NCBI GenBank assembly: GCA_947503895.1
Contig: CANNFT010000005.1
Coordinates: forward strand, 186,001-250,000
DNA length: 64,000 nucleotides
Direction of reading: 5' to 3'
Source of the DNA: an uncultured Saccharospirillaceae bacterium
Lineage (GTDB): Bacteria > Pseudomonadota > Gammaproteobacteria > Pseudomonadales > Oceanobacteraceae
This document shows, one piece after another, positions 24,418 through 32,687 of this stretch; position 1 is the first letter of the stretch; the number at the start of each line of letters is the position of its first letter. The position numbers and the translations under genes are program-made. Under the pieces are notes generated by a model, which saw only the letters and a list, made by a program, of their open reading frames with translations, searched no databases and had not been told where the DNA came from.

Positions 24418-27393
24418 TTACAGCCCTAAATACTGCATAATGCGCTGCATTAACGTACTCCGATTGTCAGCGCCTTCAACGGCTTCTAGGCCGAACCCTA
24501 GATAGACCGTTTTGTCCGTGCGCATGGCGGGGCCTTCTTGGAATCCTGAGCTAGCGATGCGCTCCCAGTTGTTCACACTGAAGGGGGTAAGGGTGGTGAT
24601 TTGCCAGTCGCCTAAACCGGATTCAAAATCTTGGACAGGTTCGTTACCGACTTGTGCGTCATCAACAAAAATACCTAGATTTTGTGTTCCCCAGTCGCTG
24701 GCGTAAGTAATATGGAACTGTACTTCTTTACCGGCATATGCAGATAAATCAAACGACAATTGTTTCCAGCCTGAGCTTGAGCCCGTTATGCCGTGCCACT
24801 CACCTGTGGAGCCAGTTGGGTTACAATCGGCATCCATGTAATTGGCCAGATGTGGATGCAGTTGATCTACCCAGCCTGAGGCACAAGCATCACCGGTATC
24901 TGGCGAGGTGTTGCCATTTGCATCTGCGAGCGTTGTCCATGTGTCGGTGCCGATTTCGTTAATTTCAACGAACGCGAAGTCCCAAGATGGTTCAATGTCA
25001 TACGACATCCAAAAACTCAGATTGGAATTGTCTTCTGGCACTGTAAAGGTTTTACCCAAACGCTTGTAAGCAAAATCGGCCATTTGACTGTAAACATATT
25101 GATCACCTGAATGTGGGCTAAATGGCCCTCCTGGACGATCATACTCGGCGGCGAGTTTATCTTCGTATTGGGTGGCAAAAGCACTGGTCGGTAAGAATGA
25201 TGCGCTGCGCACTTGGTTGTTTGCGCTGTCACTTCCACTTAGTGCTAAGGTCATTCCGTCAAAGATTGGGTCCCCTTTTACGCCTTTAACGTTCCAAGGC
25301 TTACCGTTCTCAGCATTCATACCGCCCGCATCAATGTGCATGTACGCGCCCATATAATACTGGAAGAAATCATCAGAGTAGTCCTGCAGTACAGAGGTCA
25401 AATACCCCAACGCCTGACCAGAAGCGAACAGTTTTCCTTGGTCATAATTAATGAAATCACGAATATTATGTGCGGTATCAATGCGGACTTCATAGCCCGG
25501 CACAGTGGGCGCAAAATCATCGCCGCTATACCAAACCACAGCATCATAATGAGACAGCACTTCTAAATAATCCGGTGCTTTTTTCATTTGATCCATATCC
25601 CAAACGTCGTACCCATAACCTGCACTGTCGAGTGCTTCGGTGTAGTAGTTTAGGTAGTTCGGTTCCAGATTATTTTCATATTCTGGCAGGGTGCCGGAGT
25701 AGTCTTCATTGGCAACGACGAGCACACGGTTATTGTCGGTTTTAGCGACCGTATACTGGTAAGGTCCTAAAATGTCTCTGCCTGCGATAATCGAATAGGT
25801 GACTTCGCTACCGGCAGACTGACCACGAATTTTAGCGCGGAATCGACTGTAGTGCGTGCCCATCTCGGTATTATATTCTTCACCAAATACCGGTAAAAAA
25901 GGTGCGTAACGATCGGCGCCGCCATCGATGCTGTACTTCATCCACTTCCACCACATACGGTTGCTGCCTTGTACATCCACTGCTTGGGTTGCACCGTAAG
26001 AGGTAGTGAGAGGTTGGTGGTATATGTCGGTGACCTTTGTCCCAACTGGCGATACAGGCTTGTGCGGTGTCTTCGCGCTTTCGGCAATGGAGAGTGCAAA
26101 GTTTAGGTTATCTTCGAAGACGGTTTGCAGCATGTCTGCATTATCAGGAAATTCGAAACCATATGGATTCCCTTCTGCATCCTCTCCTAGGGTTAATTCG
26201 ACGGTATAAGATGGAATGCCTAGCTCACCGTAAGCCCAATCAGTGAATTCTCCATTCGTGGTGTACAAGTCTGCACCGACACCTGGGTCGTATCCTTGCT
26301 CCATGATGCTGTCGTAAATGGCAGGATTATCATCAGTACCGGCTTGCGCTAAGAAAATGGGATCATCATTACTGGGAGTCGATACCTGCCAACCCCAAGG
26401 GTAAAGAATTAAATCGCTGTACGTGTGATAAGAAACCGCAAAACGGAAGCGCTTTTTACGAATAAAATTGGTCAGTGCTTGCGTTTCGGGTTCGGACTCA
26501 GGCGATGCACCTCGATAGGTATTCGAGTCGGGAGCACTGCTGGAACCTTCTTCGTCACGTCCCCAATTGCCAGCGTAATTTCGGTTTAAATCAACACCGT
26601 CGGCCAGTGTAATTTCACCGTCGCCGTCGTTATCATTTAAATTCTTACGCCATAAACGCTCGTTTGTATGCGTGTATTCGTAACCGTCTGGATTGACCAC
26701 AGGGACGATCCACACTTCGGTGGTGTCTAGAATGTTTTTGACACGCTTATCGGTTGCGTAATTATCCACTAAATAATTTAAATACTTCATGATGGTCGTA
26801 GTGGAGACCCATTCACGAGCGTGCGTGGTGCCAACGTACAAGACCTGAGGTTTAAAATGACGTTTAATCCCACGTTGTTTTTCATTCGTGAGGCGCATGG
26901 CATAAATGGGGCGATTTTGATGAGATTGCCCAATGGTTTTGAGTTTTGTTAAGTGCGGGTATTTCTGCGCAATGTTTTCAATTTGCTCGCGAATACCACC
27001 GGGCTCGTCAAAACTCTTATAGGATGTTTCGACATTTGATTCATCCACTGACATAGCACGCATTAATGTGTTATTTGCGCTTTGTTGTGCTTTGTTAGCA
27101 TTCACTTGTGTGAATTTAACGCCCGCAGCGGTTAATTTTTTACGATCTTCATTAGAGACAACTGCTTCGATTCGATAGTCTCGCTGCAGTACATTGCCCG
27201 ATTTTTCGGATGGTAAAGCTTTTACGTGGGCAATATCTAACCCCATGTTAGAAAGCTTATTCATGATTTTCACTGAATCAGTTTCAATGATTACCATTTC
27301 AAGTTGGCGCTCTGCAAAGGCATGCGCGCTGATAACCGACGCGAGTGCTGAAACACACAAGGTCCGAGTGAAGAGTTTAAGGGATGAGCCCAT
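24418..27393 (-). CDS. large secreted M14 zinc carboxypeptidase
   Basis: The 991-aa exported peptidase has a signal peptide at residues 1-27 (ending AFA). The M14 catalytic domain (about 120-430) keeps the zinc ligands His191 and Glu194 (THARE) and His323 (SYHTYSD), the substrate-binding NRN (270-272) and catalytic Glu399 (YTVEL). It resembles carboxypeptidase T. Beyond it, residues of about 440-990 form extra domains, the last of which (FDLSAYAGKEVQFHITYASD, FVDDAQV) is like the jelly-roll modules of immune-inhibitor-A-type peptidases. The likely role is breakdown of external protein. It is a single gene with its own terminator. Confidence 0.92.
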   Translation of the reverse strand: MGSSLKLFTRTLCVSALASVISAHAFAERQLEMVIIETDSVKIMNKLSNMGLDIAHVKALPSEKSGNVLQRDYRIEAVVSNEDRKKLTAAGVKFTQVNANKAQQSANNTLMRAMSVDESNVETSYKSFDEPGGIREQIENIAQKYPHLTKLKTIGQSHQNRPIYAMRLTNEKQRGIKRHFKPQVLYVGTTHAREWVSTTTIMKYLNYLVDNYATDKRVKNILDTTEVWIVPVVNPDGYEYTHTNERLWRKNLNDNDGDGEITLADGVDLNRNYAGNWGRDEEGSSSAPDSNTYRGASPESEPETQALTNFIRKKRFRFAVSYHTYSDLILYPWGWQVSTPSNDDPIFLAQAGTDDNPAIYDSIMEQGYDPGVGADLYTTNGEFTDWAYGELGIPSYTVELTLGEDAEGNPYGFEFPDNADMLQTVFEDNLNFALSIAESAKTPHKPVSPVGTKVTDIYHQPLTTSYGATQAVDVQGSNRMWWKWMKYSIDGGADRYAPFLPVFGEEYNTEMGTHYSRFRAKIRGQSAGSEVTYSIIAGRDILGPYQYTVAKTDNNRVLVVANEDYSGTLPEYENNLEPNYLNYYTEALDSAGYGYDVWDMDQMKKAPDYLEVLSHYDAVVWYSGDDFAPTVPGYEVRIDTAHNIRDFINYDQGKLFASGQALGYLTSVLQDYSDDFFQYYMGAYMHIDAGGMNAENGKPWNVKGVKGDPIFDGMTLALSGSDSANNQVRSASFLPTSAFATQYEDKLAAEYDRPGGPFSPHSGDQYVYSQMADFAYKRLGKTFTVPEDNSNLSFWMSYDIEPSWDFAFVEINEIGTDTWTTLADANGNTSPDTGDACASGWVDQLHPHLANYMDADCNPTGSTGEWHGITGSSSGWKQLSFDLSAYAGKEVQFHITYASDWGTQNLGIFVDDAQVGNEPVQDFESGLGDWQITTLTPFSVNNWERIASSGFQEGPAMRTDKTVYLGFGLEAVEGADNRSTLMQRIMQYLGL

Positions 27394-28060
27394 ATGTCCT
27401 CCGTGAGGGTCGGGGATTTATTTTTATTGGTTGTATGGATTGTTTTATTTAATTTTGTGTATGACGCTGAGCCTATTAATAAAAAGCTTCAAGATTTCCT
27501 GTCCGGATCCCAAGCCCTTACAGCTAATTAACTTTGATGGTTCAAGTGTCACTTCAGCCACGAACCGCGAGCGGCTAAAAAGCACACACATTCATACTAA
27601 AATACGCATGGCAGGGTCAAGCAATCAAAGGCGTAATTGGACTCGCGAAAAATCCTATGGTGCAGGTTTGTGAAATGTGTGTTGCGGACATATTGATCGA
27701 GTAAGGGGGGCAAAAAAATTCTGACTCAGATTAAAAATATAGCGCTAATGGATGAACGGCCTGTGAATTCAACAGCGGTAAATATGCGTGTATTTGCTGG
27801 TCTGATGCAATTGAATGGGCAAAAAATGTCAAGATTATAAACTATTAACCTGATTATCATTAAGGGGGAAGATGGGCAGAGCTTGGTTTGAGTGTTTGCG
27901 ATTATGGACTAGTCATTAAGTATTTGATGTTTGCTTCTCGGTCTAAAAAATTCCTATATGAAAAGTTGAATAAATAAATGGATCTGTCCGATATACACTC
28001 TTTTAATTGGCTAACTGTGTGGGTGATTGTGCAAAATTGGGAGAGCAGAAAAATGAAAGT
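27394..28060. other. intergenic region without a recognised gene
   Basis: About 670 bp upstream of the M14 gene and downstream of the SPOR gene. An 80-codon plus-strand frame (27431-27673) starts without a ribosome binding site and has random-looking composition. I see no RNA or repeat. Confidence 0.5.
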
Positions 28061-28091
28061 ATAAGGCCTATTAGACATGAATAGGCCTTAT
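28061..28091 (-). terminator. terminator of the argS-SPOR operon
   Basis: ATAAGGCCTATT (28061-28072) pairs with AATAGGCCTTAT (28080-28091), followed on the minus strand by a T-rich stretch. It starts directly after the SPOR stop codon. Confidence 0.75.
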
Positions 28092-28093
28092 AT

Positions 28094-28645
28094 TTATTCA
28101 ATGGCTTCTTTAAGCACCATGGGCTGAATTCGCATTTCGGCGAGTTTATCCTGCGCCTTGTTCATCTTAGAGCGGTTTTCAAACGGGCCTACGTAAACGC
28201 GAAACCAAGTTTTACCATTAATATCTGCACTTTTTACCTGAGTATCCATGCCATTTAATATTAAGCTCGCCTTCATTCGGTCAGCATCTTGCTGTGTATT
28301 GAAGGATCCTGCTTGTAAGCGATAGATGATTTTTTTGCCGTCTTTGTTTTGCCCTTTGGGTGTAGACTTATACTCAACGACTTCCGGTACATCGACTTTT
28401 TTATTCTCAAGCAATTGGTAAAACTCGTACTCACCCACGCCGTTCGATTCTTCTGTTTGAACCGATCGGCTTTCAGGGGATTTAGGAGTAGAGAGTGTCG
28501 GTTTCCCGGACGAAAGGCTGGGTATGATTTTATCAATATCATTCCCAGCCGGAACCGTCGAGAGATAAAATAAAAAGCCGATAAAGCCAAGTGTTACAGT
28601 GGGTGTGAAAATCCACACCCAACGCGGTATACCGCCTGCGGCCAT
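28094..28645 (-). CDS. SPOR-domain cell-division-associated membrane protein (FtsN-like)
   Basis: The 183-aa single-pass protein has a short cytoplasmic start, a transmembrane span at about residues 8-28 (WVWIFTPTVTLGFIGFLFYL), a linker, and a C-terminal SPOR domain (IIYRLQAGSFNTQQDADRMKASL to FRVYVGPFENRSKMNKAQ). SPOR domains bind denuded peptidoglycan at the division septum. Its ATG directly abuts the argS stop codon. The argS-SPOR order is common in gammaproteobacteria, and the gene is sometimes annotated as ftsN there. Confidence 0.9.
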   Translation of the reverse strand: MAAGGIPRWVWIFTPTVTLGFIGFLFYLSTVPAGNDIDKIIPSLSSGKPTLSTPKSPESRSVQTEESNGVGEYEFYQLLENKKVDVPEVVEYKSTPKGQNKDGKKIIYRLQAGSFNTQQDADRMKASLILNGMDTQVKSADINGKTWFRVYVGPFENRSKMNKAQDKLAEMRIQPMVLKEAIE

Positions 28646-30331
28646 TTACATTTCCTCCGGCGCGCTGATTCCTAGTATTTGCAATCCATTTGCAATGACT
28701 TGTTTAGCGGCTTGCGTGAGTGCAATTCGTGCATCACGTAAATCCACATCATCCACAATCGTTTTATGGTTGTTGTAATACCCATGGAAGCTGCTGGCGA
28801 GTTCATGTAAATAATTGGCAATTTGATGTGGGGCATTCTGAACACAAGCAATGCTAACCACTTCCGGAAAACGCGCTAGTTGATTAGCCAACAATTTCTC
28901 TTGCTCTTCCGCTAAACGATCAAGTTTTGCTAAACCGTTTTCACGATCCCATTGCAATCCTTGTTCTTTCATTTTACGCAAGATACTGCACACACGAGCA
29001 TGCGCATACTGAATGTAATACACCGGATTGTCATTGGACTGGCTGCGTGCCAAGTCAATATCAAACGTTAGTTGAGAGGTGGCGGCACGGGCAGTTAAGA
29101 AGTAACGCGTTGCGTCACGTCCTACTTCATCGATTAGATCGCGCAACGTCACATAACTACCTGCACGTTTAGACAATTTTACTTCTTCGCCCCCTTTCAT
29201 AACGGTGACCATTTGATGCAAAACGTAATCTGGGTAACCTTCGGGGATATCCGCTTTTAAGGCTTGTAAGCCAGCACGGACACGCGTCACGGTGCTGTGA
29301 TGATCGGCACCTTGCTCGTTAATAACGCGTTTGAAACCACGCTGCCATTTATTTAAATGGTAGGCCACGTCTGGCACAAAATAAGTGTAGCCACCATCAG
29401 TTTTGCGCATGACGCGATCTTTGTCATCGCCGAACTCTGTGGTTTTCAACCACAATGCACCGCCATCTTCGTAGGTGTAACCGTTTTCAATTAACGTGGT
29501 GACCGTTTCTTCGACTTTGCCTTCGGAGTACAAGCTGCTTTCAAGGAAATAAACATCAAAGTCGACCTCAAATGCTTTTAAATCTAAATCTTGTTCGCGA
29601 CGTAAATAAGCCACCGCAAAGTGACGAATGCCTTCAAGGTCTTCCGCATCTTTTGTTCCGGTAAATGACTGGTCAGCGGATTCAATGGTGTCGCCACGCA
29701 TAAAGCTATTGGCCACATCTTGGATGTACTCACCTTGATATCCGTCTTCGGGCCATCCCTCATCGCCCGGTGCGATGCCTTTGCAACGACATTGCACTGA
29801 TGTGGCTAGATTATTGATTTGCTGGCCTGCATCGTTGTAATAAAACTCTCGAGTAGCATGCCAGCCGTTGGCTTCCAATAGACGCGCAAGGCAATCACCG
29901 ACAGCGGCTCCTCGCCCATGACCGACGTGTAGTGGACCCGTTGGGTTTGCAGATACAAACTCAACCTGCACTTTTTGACCTTTACCCGAATCATTATGAC
30001 CGTAGCGTGACCCTTGATTTAAAATGGTATCGACCACGGCTAGGCTGGCAGCCTCAGTCACGAAGAAATTAATAAAGCCAGGACCTGCGATCTCAGCCTT
30101 TTTTAAAATAGGGCTCGTCGGTAACGCATTCACCAGCACTTCTGCCCAATCTCGAGGTTTTTGTCCGGCTAATTTCGATGACACCATTGCGATGTTAGAC
30201 GCATAGTCGCCATGGCTTTTGTCTTTGGTGTTGTCGACCATGATTTTTGGCGCAGCGTCCGCTGGGAGTTGTCCAGAGGCTTTTAGAGAGTCCAAAGTGG
30301 CTTGGATGAGCGCAATGAGTTCTTGTTTCAT
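28646..30331 (-). CDS. argS: arginyl-tRNA synthetase
   Basis: This class I aminoacyl-tRNA synthetase attaches arginine to tRNA-Arg. The 561-aa product has an N-terminal Add-1 domain, the HIGH-type motif HVGHGRGAA, the conserved [10 protein letters not shown] block, a KMSKS-type motif KLSKRAG and the DALR anticodon-binding domain at the C-terminus. Length is slightly below E. coli ArgS (577). It is first gene of a two-gene unit with the SPOR protein. Confidence 0.97.
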   Translation of the reverse strand: MKQELIALIQATLDSLKASGQLPADAAPKIMVDNTKDKSHGDYASNIAMVSSKLAGQKPRDWAEVLVNALPTSPILKKAEIAGPGFINFFVTEAASLAVVDTILNQGSRYGHNDSGKGQKVQVEFVSANPTGPLHVGHGRGAAVGDCLARLLEANGWHATREFYYNDAGQQINNLATSVQCRCKGIAPGDEGWPEDGYQGEYIQDVANSFMRGDTIESADQSFTGTKDAEDLEGIRHFAVAYLRREQDLDLKAFEVDFDVYFLESSLYSEGKVEETVTTLIENGYTYEDGGALWLKTTEFGDDKDRVMRKTDGGYTYFVPDVAYHLNKWQRGFKRVINEQGADHHSTVTRVRAGLQALKADIPEGYPDYVLHQMVTVMKGGEEVKLSKRAGSYVTLRDLIDEVGRDATRYFLTARAATSQLTFDIDLARSQSNDNPVYYIQYAHARVCSILRKMKEQGLQWDRENGLAKLDRLAEEQEKLLANQLARFPEVVSIACVQNAPHQIANYLHELASSFHGYYNNHKTIVDDVDLRDARIALTQAAKQVIANGLQILGISAPEEM

Positions 30332-31084
30332 GGGGGCCTTGATTCTATGGGGCGTCCCGGAGGACAGACCAGTACTAAAAAATACTTTGATTATCCCACT
30401 TTGAGGTGTTCCCTCGCAAGTAGCACCATAGCCTATCTCGTATGTTCTGTAGGTGCTTGCTGAAGGCCATTTGTGGTCATTCGACCTCGCTTTAAAAATG
30501 TTGTGGCCAACAATTTCCGGTATTTATTAGGTCGGGGTTTCGCCTTGGCCGGCGAATACCTATCATAAAACAGAGTTGGGCCGACACAGATTGTAATTAT
30601 CCGTTAGATAAACCCAATATCAGATAAGATTAAAAAATAGTGGGTCATTCTGTCCTCTTGGGTTCGATTCGCTCGTCTTGGTATTGGTCAGCGTAAAAGT
30701 TAAACAGCTGTAGACAGTGCTTTCTATCGCGCGTCTGAAACCCCATCACCATTTAATCTCTCCCCAGCCTTATGAATGTGTGTTGAGCACTAAAACCACT
30801 TTAGAGTGATGACTCTAAAGTGGTGTTTTCTAGGTCTATACGCTTTATTTTATACGGCCAAAGCACTTTTCATTTAGTTTGGCTGGCTGTGAAGTGATTT
30901 GCTAGACGGAGTTACGCCTCATCTTTACTAACGCGCTCTGCGTGAATGATTAATCGATATTAATTAGGATCAATGTCGTGAATGTGGGAGGTCTAGTAAT
31001 TGTGTTTGTTGTTGCTATTAGGTGAGTGCCCCCTTGTCCAACTCGGTCCTGTTCTGCGCTCTAAATCAGTTGGTGTGAATGTCC
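30332..31084. other. intergenic region with an isolated terminator-like hairpin
   Basis: About 750 bp without a convincing gene. It contains a clear hairpin at 30792-30828 (listed separately) with no recognisable gene before it, which suggests a deleted or decayed gene or an unrecognised small RNA. Confidence 0.5.
30792..30829 (+). terminator. isolated terminator-like hairpin
   Basis: ACCACTTTAGAG (30795-30806) pairs perfectly with CTCTAAAGTGGT (30813-30824), flanked by AAAA and GTTTT. No intact gene precedes it on either strand. Confidence 0.6.
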
Positions 31085-31206
31085 TCATGGCTTTTGCTCA
31101 TAGCTCCATTCAATTTTCGGGTCAACTGGATAGTCACATTGTTCTGTACATTTAATAATTAGTGGACATAGAATTTTGAGTAGCCTTGATTAGAAGTGTT
31201 AACAAA

Positions 31207-31730
31207 TTACTCTTCTTCTCCAGCCTCTTCTAACCATGCATTAAATATGTCTGTAGTGAATTTAACATTCTTGCCCTCTTTACATTTATTTCATCTGGAG
31301 GCATAACTTCCACATTTATAAAAATATCCTTTTAACTTTCACATGTTTTTTGACGAATACAGAGTAACATTACTTCTACAAGAAATTTTACTTTGTGTTC
31401 ATGTATTTCAACTTCAGAGAGTGGTTTACACACATCTATTCCTTCCCAAAACAAGTCAATAGCTTCCATAAATTCCTCACTAAACATGAAGTATGGTAAA
31501 TCAGCATATGACCACTTATATACTGACCTGGCTTTATCTAACTCCATCTCTAAGCCGGAAATTTGCTTTTCTAAAGCTTGAAGAGAATGGGCTGTAATAA
31601 TTGGTCGATGCCCCTCGCCTGACGTTATGAGAGAAAAGTAGTAAAATTCTTCATTATTTGAAAACAGTTTTTCAGCAGATTTTTTAATTGCCTAAATCAA
31701 CTCTTCTTTTAGTTCGTTTAATTGCATCAT
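31207..31730 (-). pseudogene. decayed DUF4303-family gene (two in-frame stops and a 3' frameshift)
   Basis: Reading the minus strand from the ATGATG at 31730 gives one continuous DUF4303-like protein: MMQLNELKEELI, a TAG (31692-31694), AIKKSAEKLFSNNEEFYYFS and onwards through YKWSYADLPYFMF, a TAA (31332-31334), then in the same frame KDIFINVEVMPPDEINVKRA. The last part runs into a stop, while a shifted frame gives AWLEEAGEEE and a TAA at 31207-31209. The total of about 170 codons matches the family. DUF4303 proteins are often found with toxin-immunity clusters (from memory). An internal ATG at 31547 could still give a 71-aa fragment. It is AT-rich. Confidence 0.7.
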
Positions 31731-31864
31731 TGTTTTGTCTCTTTATATTTATCACTAATAGAACTCAACTCTTTCCACATTGACTGACGATTGGTTGTTA
31801 TATAGGCGTTAGGTAGGCCTAGTAAACCGAATAAACTATGCCGGCTTTCTAGGTTGAATAATGA
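31731..31864 (-). pseudogene. 44-codon coding-like fragment without a start, overlapping the DUF4303 start
   Basis: Directly after the TGA of the 145-aa gene, the same frame stays open for about 44 codons (SLFNLESRHSLFGLLGLPNA and on to KYKETKQ). It ends in a TGA that overlaps the ATGATG start of the DUF4303 remnant, an arrangement typical of coupled genes. It has no start codon of its own except a late internal ATG. It is either the displaced C-terminal tip of a toxin followed by its immunity gene, or a former extension of the 145-aa protein. I do not recognise the sequence. Confidence 0.4.
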
Positions 31865-32302
31865 TCAATCCATTTCAGCATTAATAATGTTAGATTTAGT
31901 TATTTCAGTTGTATGCTCAAACGACACATCAGTTAATTGTGCTTTTTCAATTATCAATGACAAATCTTTAGGTAAATCCTTTAAGAAAAGAGGTGATTTA
32001 GGTGCACTAATAAGCTCATAATATTCTTCAGAAGTTCCGGCATCATATCCATACACGCCCCTTTCAGCCATATCTTTCCAATCATTTACACACCCATTAC
32101 CAACAATTGGATACTTTTTTGCACTTGTTGATTTTCTTAATTTAAGAATTTCATCAATTGCCCTTTCATAGTCACCAGTGTTTTCTAAAAATGTAACTGG
32201 TGCATACCCAACTCCTGCTGTCGACATAAAGGCAATTTTACCTTCGCAATCGCATAACAACCAATCGTATTCATAACCAGCTATATCGACTAATTTTTTC
32301 AT
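31865..32302 (-). CDS. 145-aa cytoplasmic protein, immunity-like
   Basis: The product has no signal peptide or membrane span. The opening, YEYDWLLCDCEGKIAFMSTAGVGYAP, then RAIDEILKLRKSTSAKKYP and WKDMAERGVYGYDAG, resembles a family of small acidic proteins seen beside polymorphic toxins (from memory, no name assigned). The gene is AT-rich and lies just upstream of a coding-like fragment and a decayed DUF4303 gene, which together look like an orphan immunity array. No toxin gene is visible. The length could originally have been greater if the TGA at 31865-31867 is secondary. Confidence 0.65.
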   Translation of the reverse strand: MKKLVDIAGYEYDWLLCDCEGKIAFMSTAGVGYAPVTFLENTGDYERAIDEILKLRKSTSAKKYPIVGNGCVNDWKDMAERGVYGYDAGTSEEYYELISAPKSPLFLKDLPKDLSLIIEKAQLTDVSFEHTTEITKSNIINAEMD

Positions 32303-32687
32303 GGTATTAACTTAGGATTTTCTGCTTCATTGGTGAAATAACCAATAAAAATAAATTAATTGTAGATGATTTATCGCGCATTATTTATTTCTAATTTTTT
32401 TAATACCCCCAAGGGGGAGTGAAAAGCACAGCGCTCCTGGAAAACTTATGCTCTGGCAGTAAGATTGGACGGTCACCCTGATAGCCTACGCCAAACTCTC
32501 TTTATTTCGAATATTGTGGCTTTCGTAACCTTTTTTGTAGCCATCGAGCATTAGTACAATGGATGGCTCAAATTTACAAACGTATATTGCAAAGGTTGTT
32601 CCTTAAATTTAGCATTCAAGCTCCTAACAGTAGATGTACTGAATGCTGGGAGTGTCAGCGCTGCTGAACTCGCTAAGTAGAGGTTCC
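32303..32687. other. intergenic region without a recognised gene
   Basis: About 385 bp between the immunity-like gene and the 3' end of priA. No ORF, hairpin with T run, or RNA gene was recognised. Confidence 0.5.

Noticed and set aside
30655..30680. GGTTCGATTC-like T-arm sequence suggesting a tRNA
   Set aside because: No matching acceptor, anticodon or D arms could be folded around it.
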